Shown piece by piece: positions 1 through 10,113 of a stretch of 64,000 nt of DNA. The stretch lies in the NCBI GenBank assembly GCA_013398175.1, contig VZRZ01003225.1, positions 1 through 64,000 of the forward strand. The letters run 5' to 3'. Under the pieces are notes generated by a model that had not been told where the DNA came from, ran no database searches, and saw only the letters and a program-made list of their open reading frames with translations. The position numbers and the translations under genes were made by a program. The DNA is from Climacteris rufus (Eukaryota > Chordata > Aves > Passeriformes > Climacteridae). Each line of letters begins with the position of its first letter. Position 1 is the stretch's first letter.

Positions 1-1000
1 TCCCAGTGCTCTGCTCCAGCTCCAGCTTGCTCCCTGTGCAGGTAAGAGCCCTGGGATCCTGTCCCTGGTGCCTTGGCACACATCCCACCCCACCCGTTGC
101 TCCAGCCAGGGGTGGGTACTGCTTCCTCGTTTGATATATGGCCCCATGTTGTGTCCTGGAGCTTAGGAGAGCAGATTTAGTCTGAGCAAGAAAAGAATGG
201 CAGCTGCTGGGGCTTCTCCCCATGTGCAGCCAGAGGATAGGTGGGCTCATCTGGAAGGATAGTGGTTGAAGCAGTGGGAGCAATCTGGCACCCCTGCCCC
301 TGTGGTCACAGTGCAAGGCAGGGGGTCTGCCCACCTCTCTGGTGCAGTGGGTGCACCCAGCATGGCACAAACCCCCGCGGCTGCTGTACTGCTGTGTGTG
401 GTGAGAGGATTAAAGGAGGGGAAGACTCCCTGTGAAACTGCTTGTCTGCATCTCTCTTTTTTTACCCTCTCTCCATGGGTAGCCCAGTTCCTGGAGTCCC
501 AATGAGCCCCTCCAGCCAAGGCTGCCTGCTGAGCTGGGGTGTCCTCAGAGGTGAAGTGGTTGTGCTGTCCCCATGCTCTGCTTACCCCCACCAGGGCAGA
601 GCTGCTGCTCCTGCCTCCCAAGGTCTGGCAGCTTCCCAGTCTGGGCACCCACCTCCCTCTTCATAGGCAGCAGAGAAGTTCTGCCTGTACCCCTGTCACC
701 ACCTGCCTGCCTGTGCTAATCCCTGCCCCACAGTGCCCAGCTCCAGAGGCTCTGAACAGCAGTGCCTGGCTCCAGCTGCAGAGTTGTGTTAGCCCCCAAC
801 AGGAGCATGCTGCGGCCAGGGATTAACTTTCCCTGCCTACTGCTAATGCTCTGGCTGTGCCGCCCCGGCTGGCCTCTGCTGCCCTTCCCCTCCAGCAATG
901 CTTGGCTGCTTTACCCAGACAGCGTGCCCTGCTCTCCCCATGCCCCAGCAGCACCCCGCCCCACAGACAGGGACACAGCCACACCTCCGCAAGAACATAC
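1..1000. other. Left-edge intergenic DNA, no gene recognised
   Basis: I see no conserved protein segment on either strand. In the human order a tubulin gene (TUBA4A) lies beyond STK16, but no tubulin coding sequence is visible here. The first 41 bases end in CAG followed by GTAAGAG, a good donor consensus, so the window could open inside the last bases of an upstream exon. No reading frame supports this. Open frames here (for example 247-648 minus and 266-505 plus) look like chance frames in GC-rich DNA. Confidence 0.5.
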
Positions 1001-1006
1001 TTTACT
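1001..1006 (-). terminator. STK16: Candidate poly(A) signal of STK16 (AGTAAA variant)
   Basis: On the minus strand AGTAAA lies about 450 bases beyond the STK16 stop codon. No AATAAA or ATTAAA was found nearer the stop. AGTAAA is a known weaker variant hexamer, so this is only a plausible 3' end. Confidence 0.35.
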
Positions 1007-1459
1007 TCAAACACAAGGCAACATCGGTGCCAAGAGCAGTGGCAGTGGGTGGTGGGGCCCTCCGCCTCCCTCCAGCACAGCACCGGGACCCGGCCCGCAG
1101 CTCTGCCCCGGGCAGGAGCAACCTTCCTGGGGCACAGAGCTGCAGGACCGTGGCTTCCATCCCCAGGAGGGGTCCCACAACATCCTCTCCTGCCACCCCC
1201 AGGGAAGGCAGCAGCCGGCAAGGGACCCGTGTTTAGCAGCAGATCACATATCCTCAGCTCAAGGGCACAGACCAAGGCCCAGGCAGCAACAGCCAGGGCA
1301 CAGAACACTCCAAATCCAACACACCTCTGGCACAGAGCAGCAGCTCTCCCCCAGGGCATCAATCCCCTCTGCAACAGGTCTGCAGGGCAGCAGGGATCAG
1401 GGCAGCTGCTTTGCCCCTGGCTCAGCCTCGGGATGCGTCACCACTGGAATGGGATGGGC

Positions 1460-3459
1460 TCAGATCTGCGTGGTGTCCTGTCCCGCTGGCGCTGGCTGCA
1501 GCCCCTCCAGCTGGTGGAGGATTTCATTTATGCTGGGTCGCTCCTGGGGGTTCACTGTCATCATGGAGAAGAGCAGGCGCTGCAAGGCAGCCGAGTACCT
1601 GCAAGAAAGACAGCAAGGGGAGAACCCATGTGGTGCACAGGACAGGGGGCCACCCAGGAATGGGCTCACCCTCCCCAGCCCCTCACCTGGTTGTGCAGGG
1701 CAACGTGATGGGGTTCTGAACCGCCAGAGCCACACTGTCACCCTTCTGGAAGATGGCATCATAGGGGCCCTCCCCAAACATCATGCAGTACAGCACACAG
1801 CCTAGGGACTGGAGCGTGGTGGTGTCAGTGCAGCCCTGCAGCAGCGGGACAGGGGGGGCCAGAGGGCTGGATCCTTACCCAGATATCCGTACGCTCATCT
1901 ATGATGCACTGGCTCGGCACCGTGAAGAGCTCAGGGGCACGGTAGGAGATGGTGCAGCGCTGGGCAGCCCAGTCCTGCAGAGAGTGGGGTGGGGATGAAG
2001 GGCTTGGGGCAGGGACAGGCTGGTTGGGGGACATCCCAAGCCACCAACCTGCACAGCCATGGCCTCCCGAGAGTTGTTGACTTCAATGCGAGCTTTGTTC
2101 ATGGAGCCCAGGTCCATCAGAACAGGCTGGTCATCCTCATCCAGCAGCACGTTGGTGGGCTTGAGGTCCCTGTGGGGATGGACGTCACCGAGCACCCGCT
2201 GGGGTCCCTGCCATTCCCCCCAGCCAGTGCTGCCAGCCCCTCACCTGTGCGCATAGCCCTTGCTGTGGATGGCTTGCAGCCCACGGCAGATCCCATGGAG
2301 GATGTGGAGGATCCGCTGCTCTGGCATGAAGGTCCCTTTCTCTCGCAGTGATTCCACCTCTCTCCAGAGGGTTCCCCCCTGGCAAACACAAGCAGCTGGT
2401 CACCACTGCTGCTCCTGGGGCAGTGAGGCAGACAGGAATGCCCCCCTCACCTTCACATAGGGCAGGAGAAGCCAGGCTTCGTGCTTGGCGCCCTTCTCCA
2501 CCATGCAGTGGGCCACCAGGCGCAGGATGTTGGGGTGGTCGAAGAGGCCATGCATCTCCACCTCGTGCAGGGCGGCCTGGCGGTCCTCCTTGTCGTGGCA
2601 CAGGATGCGCTTCAGGGCGTAGAAGCGCCCATCCCGCAGCCCCTCCACCAGGTCCACATAGCTGAAGCCCCTGCAAGGAGTCAAGCACGGCATGGGCTGG
2701 GTGCTGTGGCATCCGAGCTGGGCCTTGTGCCCAGTCTCAACTATGAGCATGCAACGGAGATGGACAGAGGGCAGCATGAATCTCCCAGGTATGCACATTC
2801 CCCCGAGCATCCAGGCACCTGCCTGCACATAAAGCATCCCCTCTCTGCATGAAAAACCCCACTGGCCCAATTACCCACACTCCCATGGCTCTGAGTACCC
2901 TCTCCTGGGCATGACCAACCCCTACCACCCAGCACGAGAATCCTCTGCCATGCACAAGCACCCGCTATGCTGAAACATCATCCCCCACCAAGCCCAAGTA
3001 CTCCCCCAAGCCCCAACATGACCTGAGGTCAAGCATCTCCCCACCCTGCCCGAGCAACCCCCGGGCCTGAGCATCATCCCCATGCCCAAGCATGTCCTCA
3101 TGCACAATCACCTCCCATACCTAAGCATCTCCCCATGCCTGAGCATCACTGCAATCCCAAATCGCCTCCCACGCACAAGCACCCCGTGCCCCAGCACGAC
3201 CCCCACACCCAAGCGCTCACCGTGCACAAGCACCCCCATCCCCGAGCATCCCCCACGCACAAGCACGCCCGCGCCCAAGCATCCCCCCCATGCCGAGCAC
3301 CCCCCTTGCCCGGGCATCCCTCCCGGAGCGCGGGGCCCCGGCCGAGCCCTCCTTGCCGCAGCCCCCCGCGCACCCCTCTGCCAGGCGGTGGAGCAGCAGG
3401 TACCGCGCTCCCCCCAGGCTGACGGTGCCGCGGGAGCAGACGCACAGCGTCTGCCCCAT
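1460..3459 (-). CDS. STK16: STK16, serine/threonine kinase 16 (complete, 7 coding exons)
   Basis: Coding exons in transcript order: 3459-3374, 2670-2451, 2378-2245, 2169-2049, 1974-1879, 1808-1687, 1598-1460. All splice sites are GT-AG. The phases join to 305 codons plus stop, the length I recall for human STK16. The protein is a membrane-anchored, constitutively active kinase of the NAK family that acts at the Golgi and in secretion. The N-terminus MGQTLCVC has a myristoylatable Gly2 and two cysteines (6 and 8) for palmitoylation. Visible kinase residues are Lys49 (FYALK), Asp148 (HRDLKPTN) and Asp166 in DLG, which replaces DFG as is usual in this family. The APE-like RAPELF motif follows. 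The C-terminus ends GQDTTQI, nearly as in human. The gene is head to head with GLB1L, and its first coding intron holds a degenerate minisatellite. Confidence 0.97.
2780..3325. repeat. Degenerate C-rich minisatellite in STK16 intron 1
   Basis: Units of roughly 16-18 bp resembling CCCATGCACAAGCATCC recur with much divergence through most of the intron between coding exons 1 and 2. Examples are the runs of AAGCAT/GAGCAT/AAGCAC around 3075-3310. The array is strongly C-rich on the plus strand. The borders are approximate and copies weaken toward the 2780 side. Confidence 0.7.
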
Positions 3460-4059
3460 CGCCCGCCCGCGTCATCGCCCGCCGCCGCGCGTCACCGCCG
3501 CGTCACCGCCGGGCGGGGCCGGCCCCGGCTCCCTCCTCCTTGCGGCGGGGCTGGTCCTGCCCTGTGGCACCTCCCTTGTCACCGACTACAGCCCTCGGCC
3601 CGGGGACGTTTTCCTTTCCCTCAGCCAGCAGCAGCGTCCCTCCGATCAGAGCTACAGCCGAGGTTTCCATCACCACCTCTCTGATGGAACAAGCGGGCTG
3701 AGCTCGGTGGAAGGGTTCTGCCTGGTGGCAACTTTTATGAGGCTCCTTGTCCCCTCCCGTGTGTCAGTCGCCACGCCTGTGCTGTGCACCAGGGATGTGC
3801 CCGCCGGCCGGAGCTGGCGTGCCGCCTGCATCCCCTGCTGGGTGGGCTTTGCGGGGGCTGAGGTGCGGCTGGCAGGCGTGGAGGCTCGGAGCCGCACACC
3901 CCTTTCCCATGGTCCCGCCCCAGCTGTTCCAGCTGCCTGCACTTGCGACCGGCAGAAGGAAGCGCCGGGCGCTGGCCAAGATCCTTCTCGGATCATGTGA
4001 CGGTGGCGTCCACGTCCAACTTCGTCCCCCATCCCGGGCCTGCCGAGCACCCGTCGAGT
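3330..4059. promoter_or_regulatory. CpG-rich bidirectional promoter of STK16 and GLB1L
   Basis: The two start codons (3459 minus, 4060 plus) are about 600 bases apart and point away from each other. The STK16 side is very rich in CpG. Three CGTCA half-sites lie at 3470, 3490 and 3501. TCATGTGAC, an E-box of the M-box/CLEAR type, lies at 3993-4001, 58 bases before the GLB1L start. No TATA box is evident. Promoter function is inferred from position and composition. Confidence 0.65.
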
Positions 4060-7000
4060 ATGGGGCTGCCGGCCCTGGCCCTGCTGCTGGCGGTGGGGCT
4101 CCTGCACACGCAGGTTAGCAAACGTGGGTGGAAAGTTTGGGAGAAGCGCGTGGGCCTAAGCTGTGCAGGATCCGGTGGGACGCGTCCGGAATCTGCCTTC
4201 CTTCCCTTCCCGTCCTCCTGCTTTTCCTGCTATGGCTCCCTCCTGCAGCAGCCCGTGTCCCGCCCCAAAGTCCCGCTTGCATTCCCAGATCCCTGCCTGC
4301 CCTCGCAGCACCCACCCGCAGCAGCATCTGTCCCCCCAGATGCCACCAGCGCAGCCGCCGGGTGTTCGATTAGCGGGGAGGGGCTCAGCTCATCCCTCCT
4401 GCTCTCCCAGGAGGACAGTGTGATACCCACTTCGGGGGAGGGTTCCTTCAAGAACCAGCCCCCATCAGTGCCTGTCGCAGGGAGCGTGGGAGGGGGCGCC
4501 TGGGCTTGGGGAGGGTCCGCAGCCCCCCAGCTCTGCCCCTCTCCCGCAGGCCTCCCCCTCGGCACGCTCCTTCCAGCTGGATTACGAGCACAACTGCTTC
4601 CGCAAGGACGGAGTCCCTTTCCGCTACATCTCGGGCAGCATCCACTACGCCCGCGTCCCGCGCCCCGCCTGGAGGGACCGGCTGCTCAAGATGCACATGA
4701 GCGGGCTCAGCGCTGTGCAGGTGTAAGCCACGGCCACAGCCCTGACGGCGCACAGCCCGCAGCCACCACGGGCTTTCGGGGATCAGTAGGAACAGACAAC
4801 GGTGTTGTCTGACCACAGGGAGCACGATCTGACACTTGCACTTGGCTGTGACCCCCAGGTCACTCCAGCCAGGCGTAAGCATGAGCGTGGGCCAGTTCCA
4901 GTCCAGCCCCAGTTGCCATACTCAGCTCAGGCTGGAGGCCAGTTTCCAGAGGCAGAGGGACCAGCTGGTGGAATGGTTCCCTGTCGTGCTGGGGTGTCCT
5001 TAGCCCCTGCATGCTGATCTCCCCTCTCGCCCCAGCTACGTCCCCTGGAACTACCATGAGACGCTGCCAGGAGTTTATGACTTCACTGGGAACCGGGATG
5101 TGGAAGCCTTCCTGGACCTGACAGCTGAGCTGGGACTTCTGGTGATCCTGCGGCCAGGGCCCTACATCTGTGCAGAGTGGGAGATGGTGAGCCCCAGCCC
5201 CCAGCCTGGCACCGAGGGGTGACGGGTGGTGTGGGAAGGGCACAGCAGGGTTGGCCCTTCTGGCTGTCACACAGACTCTGGTGCCATGCCTGCCATGCCC
5301 AGGCTGCCGTCCCACGAGGCACATGCCAAGCACTAGCACTGCACCAGCTGGTTTCAGCTCTGTATCAGCCCAGGCTGCTGAGCAGTTTCTCTGCCTCCCT
5401 CTCTGCTGTGTGTGTTTCTCCAGGGTGGCCTGCCTGCCTGGCTGCTGTGGAAACCAGACATCATCCTGCGCTCCTCCGACCCTGGTGAGGCTCAATGTAG
5501 GGCTCTGGCCACCATGTCCTTACAGCCTGGTGCCACTCCTGGCATGCAGGTGTCTCTCCACACACCTGCCAGCTCTGCATGTGTGGTCTTTCCCTTTCCT
5601 GTCATCTTCTCTATCTTTTGGGAGCCCTATCCTTTGTACTCCACCTCCACTTCCCCATCTGTGTTGACCCTGCCCTGTCTGCTGTGCCTCCCTCCTGGCA
5701 GGCTGACTGCAGCTGGGCTGGGGTGGATGCTGCAGCCAGGATAAGCTGCCCTCTGTCCCTCCAGCCTACCTGGCAGCTGTGGACTCTTGGCTCCATGTCC
5801 TGCTGCCCAAGATCAAGCCACGCCTGTACCAGCATGGTGGGAACATCATCAGTGTGCAGGTAAAGTGCTGTGGAACCCAGTCCCCTGCACTACTCTGGGT
5901 CATCTTTGGATGTACCCCAAAAAGCCATCTGTATCCCCTACACAATGACTTCACCCAGCAAAGCTCAGATAAATCCCTCCCAACTTCTGGACCTGGATCT
6001 AAATCCAAGGGCTGGGACTCTGAGGTACCCTCCATCACCCCAGATGTGGCTTGAGGGACACTGGCAGAGCTGGAGCTCATGGTGGGGCTGGAAGATCATT
6101 CTTAGGACCTACCTGGGTGTTGTCAGGACATCTGATGATGCTGGGAGGAAAGGGGGGATCCAGGTGCTCATCCCAGCGGGCAGTGGGACCTGGCTGCAGC
6201 CCTGCCACGTGCCGGGTGCCAGCCCCTGCCCTGCTCACAGGTGGAGAATGAATATGGGAGCTACTACGCCTGTGACTCTGGGTACCTGCGGCACCTGCTG
6301 GGCGCCTTCCGGGCGCTGCTGGGCAGCGAGGTGCTGCTCTTCACCACCGACAGCACGCGAGCCGAGGAGCTGCGCTGCGGCACGCTGCAGGGGCTCTACG
6401 CCACCATCGACTTTGGGCCAGGTACCCCTAGGGGGGAGGAGGAGGAGGAGAGAGAGGATGAGGGTCCCTTCGCTGTCCTGTCAAACCTCCCTCTCTCCAC
6501 CTCCACAGGATCCAATGTGACAGAGGCGTTTGGTGCACAGCGCCGCGTGGAACCGAAGGGGCCCCTGGTGAGCTTGGCGTGGCTGCTGTGGGGGAAATGA
6601 CCCCGGTTGGCTTTGGGGAGCCAGATGTGCTGGGCAGTGAGGCAAAGAGGGGTGCTGGGGCCAGGCTGCAGGTGGACAGCAGGGATGTGACTGACAGATG
6701 GGTGCCAGGAGCCCCAGCTCCAAGCAGGTGACGGTGCCTTTCTCCTCCAGGTAAACTCCGAGTACTACACAGGTTGGCTGGATTACTGGGGGGAGGCACA
6801 TGCCAGCACCAGCGCGGCGTGGGTGGCCCAGGGGCTGGAGGACATGCTGCAGCTGGGAGCCAGCATCAACATGCAAGTAGCCAGCTGGCAGAGGGCACAG
6901 CCAGCAAGGGAGTGGGCATCACCTCATGCCTTCATCCCATAGGGATTGGGCCAGCAGGGCTGGGACTCTTGGTACAGCATGGAGGAGGCAGTGCCTGTTG

Positions 7001-9364
7001 AACCCTTGCTGGGTTTGTGGGGGTGCTGACTGGGCTCTTTGGGGTGTATTACAGGTACATGTTTCATGGAGGGACAAACTTTGCCTACTGGAGCGGTGAG
7101 TGGAGCCTTGTCCTAGGGAGGGAGTGGCACACTGTGGAGCTGGGCGGCTTTCCTTGGCCATTCCCGAGGAGCCTGCTTCAGGCTCTTGTTCAGTCCCATG
7201 GGGCAGGCTGACACATAACCCAGGGCCCTTGAACCCAAGCTTGTCCTCCCTTGGGGACTCTTTTTGTCCCTAGGCAGGGGATCACAGTTCTGGGTCATGT
7301 CCCCCTATTGCACTGCAGCCACTCTGGGGCTGGCTTCCATGCCCTGGGCTGTGCCAGAGCCCCTTCCTCCAGCTCACATCACTCCCCTGGCCAGGTGCTG
7401 ACTACAAGGACCAGTACAAACCAGTGACCACCAGCTATGACTATGATGCCCCCCTCTCAGAGGCAGGAGACCCCACTGAGAAGCTGTTTGCCATCCGCAC
7501 AGTCATCAGCAAGGTATTGAACCTGGCAGGGAGAAGGGGACAGTACTGGGCACTGCTGCCTGTGCCAGGACAGTGGGGACATAGAAGGTTCCAGCAGGGC
7601 AGGGGACATCTCCCTGCTTGCCACATGGGCAGCTGACAGTCTGCTGTTCAGTTCCAGCCCCTGCCAGCTGGTCCGATGCCACCTGCCACCCCCAAGTACG
7701 CCTATGGCTGGGTGGCCCTGCGGAAGGTGAGTGCCTGTCCCGAGGGCTGTGCTGCCCCAGCCTGGCACTGCTCAACTGCCCAGCACCCATCCCTCTCTGC
7801 AGTATGCTGATCTCCTGGATGTCTTGGACGTGCTGTGCCCCGCTGGGCCCATCCAGAGCCAGTTCCCTCTCACCTTTGAGGCCCTAAAGCAGGTGACAGG
7901 CGGGGTGTAGTGGAGGACACCTGGGGAGACGCTCCTGTCTGCCTGGCCCTGGCTCTGGGGCAGAGGAGCACAGCTCATCTGCAGCCATTTCCCTTGCTGT
8001 GCCACTGTGCTGTGTCCTGCAGGCCCATGGCTTTGTGGTGTACCACACACAGCTGCCCCGGGACGTCCCAGACCCAGCCACGCTGGGCGCTCCTCCCCAC
8101 AGCATCTGCGACCGCGGCTACGTCATGCTGCGAAAGGTGAGGCTGTGGGACAGTGCTCCAGGGGGCTCTGGGACCTGCTGCCAGTGGGGCTGTGCCGTGC
8201 CAGGGTCCTGGGGACAGCCAGGGTGCTGAGAGCCACACTGAGCCTTTGTGGGGTGGCTTTCTGGCCTAAATTTGCCCCCTTTGGGGGCATAGAGTAGCCC
8301 TGGCTCTGGGGGCCTGGCAGCAGGATGCTGTGTGCCTGCTGGCAGTGTTGGGATCCGAGCAGGGGCCAGCAGTGCTGACCTTGTGGCTTCAGGAGTACCA
8401 GGGAACACTGGAGCGGGACAGGCAGACAACACTGCATGTAACAGGCAGGGCAGGGGATGCTCTGGACATGCTCCTGGAGAACATGGGCAGGATCAGCTTC
8501 GGGACCAACACCAGTGACTTCAAGGTAAGGGGAGAGGGCCCTGAGGCTCCAGAGGGGAGGGCATGGCCATCCATGTGACCAAACACCCCCCCTATGCCAC
8601 CTGTGACAGCTCCCAGTCTTGGTAAGGCCACCCCCAGTCCTGCTCCCTGATTCATCTCAAACCTGCCAGGATAGGGCTGTGAATGGCACCCGTCTCCCAC
8701 TTATGCTGCCACAGCCACCAGGGCCCTTCAGTCCTCGGAGGGGATCCCATCCCACCTTCACTGCTGCAAGGCAGACATGCCCTGGGGAAGCCAAGCATCC
8801 TTCTGACTGTGGAAGACACTGCTGCCTCATTTTCCCTCCTGTTTCATATCAGGGCTTGCTGGGAAACCTCTCCTTGGACTCCAGCCCTCTCAGTAACTGG
8901 CTGATCTATCCCCTGGCCATAGACACTGCAGTCCAGCAGGGCTGGCCCCACACTGCCCTGCCAAAATCAAGCAGTGGGGGCAGAGTGGGGCCAGCCTTCT
9001 ATACAGGTACCTTTGAGACACCTGGCATTGCCTGGGACACCTTTGTGAAGTTCCCGGGTTGGAGCAAGGTAAGGCAGTGCATAGTTGGGAACAGGGATGA
9101 GGGGGGACTGGGACACAGCTCAGTCCCATCTCCATCATCTTCCAGGGACTGCTGTGGATAAATGGCTTCAACTTGGGCCGGTACTGGACCCGCCGTGGGC
9201 CCCAGCAGACCCTCTTTGTGCCTGGCTCAGTGCTGCATGTTGGCCGCCCCAACAACATCACAGTGCTGGAGCTGGAAGGGGCACCTCCCACCCCTCTCCT
9301 GCTCTTCCTCGACCGACCCCTTTTCAACAGGACACTTGGCCACAGCACCACGGCCACAGAGTAA
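4060..9364 (+). CDS. GLB1L: GLB1L, beta-galactosidase-1-like protein (complete, 16 exons)
   Basis: Exons: 4060-4113, 4550-4722, 5036-5186, 5424-5484, 5765-5859, 6241-6421, 6509-6567, 6751-6872, 7055-7095, 7395-7513, 7652-7726, 7803-7892, 8023-8136, 8393-8524, 8853-9068, 9146-9364. The phases join to 633 codons plus stop, against about 654 in human. The start codon opens a leucine-rich signal peptide (MGLPALALLLAVGLLH). The glycosyl hydrolase family 35 barrel follows. By analogy with lysosomal GLB1 the acid/base is Glu182 (VENEYG) and the nucleophile is Glu262 (VNSEYYTGW); the 80-residue spacing matches GLB1. The galactose-binding C-terminal part is recognisable by INGFNLGRYW. It probably acts as a secretory or lysosomal galactosidase, but the substrate of GLB1L is poorly known. 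Intron 8 uses a GC donor (6873). No AATAAA was seen after the stop. Confidence 0.96.
6873..7054 (+). other. GLB1L: GC-AG intron 8 of GLB1L
   Basis: Exon 8 must end in AACAT so that AT plus the next exon's G makes the Met of the conserved NMYMFHGGTNF segment. The intron then begins GCAAGT. This is the standard GC-AG subtype, with an otherwise perfect donor (AAGT at positions 3-6). The acceptor is TATTACAG at 7047-7054. No alternative GT donor keeps the frame and this conserved motif. Confidence 0.85.
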
Positions 9365-9639
9365 ACACAGAGCTGCTGGGCACCGGCCTCGCCTCTCACT
9401 GGGGCTATGGAGGTGGCAGAGGGCTGGTGAAGCACAGCAGCTGCAGGGCCCTAGGAAAGTGGGACAGGTCATGGCATGGGCATGCAGAGCTCCTGCCCTT
9501 CTGTGGGGCCAGGCAGGGCCTGTGCTAATGAGTAAGGGGCCCAGCACTGAGCTTGATTTGCATGTCAATGCCACACTCATCCCAAATAGTTCCAGTGCTC
9601 ATGCGGATTCCCCCCATGTCCAGGGGGTCAAGGCACCTC

Positions 9640-9645
9640 TTTATT
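9640..9645 (-). terminator. ANKZF1: Poly(A) signal of ANKZF1
   Basis: TTTATT on the plus strand is AATAAA on the minus strand, about 470 bases beyond the ANKZF1 stop codon. It lies 276 bases past the GLB1L stop, which puts the two genes tail to tail. Their 3' UTRs may meet or overlap. Confidence 0.75.
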
Positions 9646-10113
9646 GACAATGTAGGCTGAAGAAGTAGTTGCTAACATGAAGGGGCTGAGATGCTGATGG
9701 CAGCCAGGAGAGAAGAGGTAAAAGCACAGCCCCGAGGGTGTCCACAGGCATGGATGCAGGTCGCTTAGGGCTGTAGGGTCTGTGTGTGTTGGGATCTGCC
9801 CCTCCACCTACGGACAGCAGCCTATGAGGTAGCCATGAGGGAAGCTGGCAGGAGGACTCCTAGCTGGAGCCAGGCCTCCAAACAGTCCTGGCACCTCACA
9901 CCAGCACATGGAGACCTCTCAGTTGTTAACATCACCAGTCACCACCCAGAGTGACATTCATGCCCAGAGCCTTGCCAGAGCTGCCCTGGAGTGACATGGC
10001 CAGCTCAGTCCCTCTGACCATCACTGCTCCACAGGCTCTCCCGTGCTGCACAGCCAGTGCTCAGCCGTGTCCCCAGCACACTGGTCCCGGGCAGGTGGCA
10101 GCAGTCCCCAGAG

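Noticed and set aside
762..1805. 347-codon plus-strand frame
   Set aside because: It overlaps the last two STK16 exons antisense and their 3' UTR. The translation is low-complexity and matches no family I know.
3290..4000. 236-codon plus-strand frame
   Set aside because: It crosses STK16 exon 1 antisense and the shared promoter. The CpG-rich composition alone explains it.
4711..4722. GLB1L exon 2 donor at GTGTAA directly after CAG
   Set aside because: It puts exon 3 out of frame. Moving the donor two bases on to GTAAGC gives Gln-Val-Tyr-Val-Pro-Trp as expected for the family.
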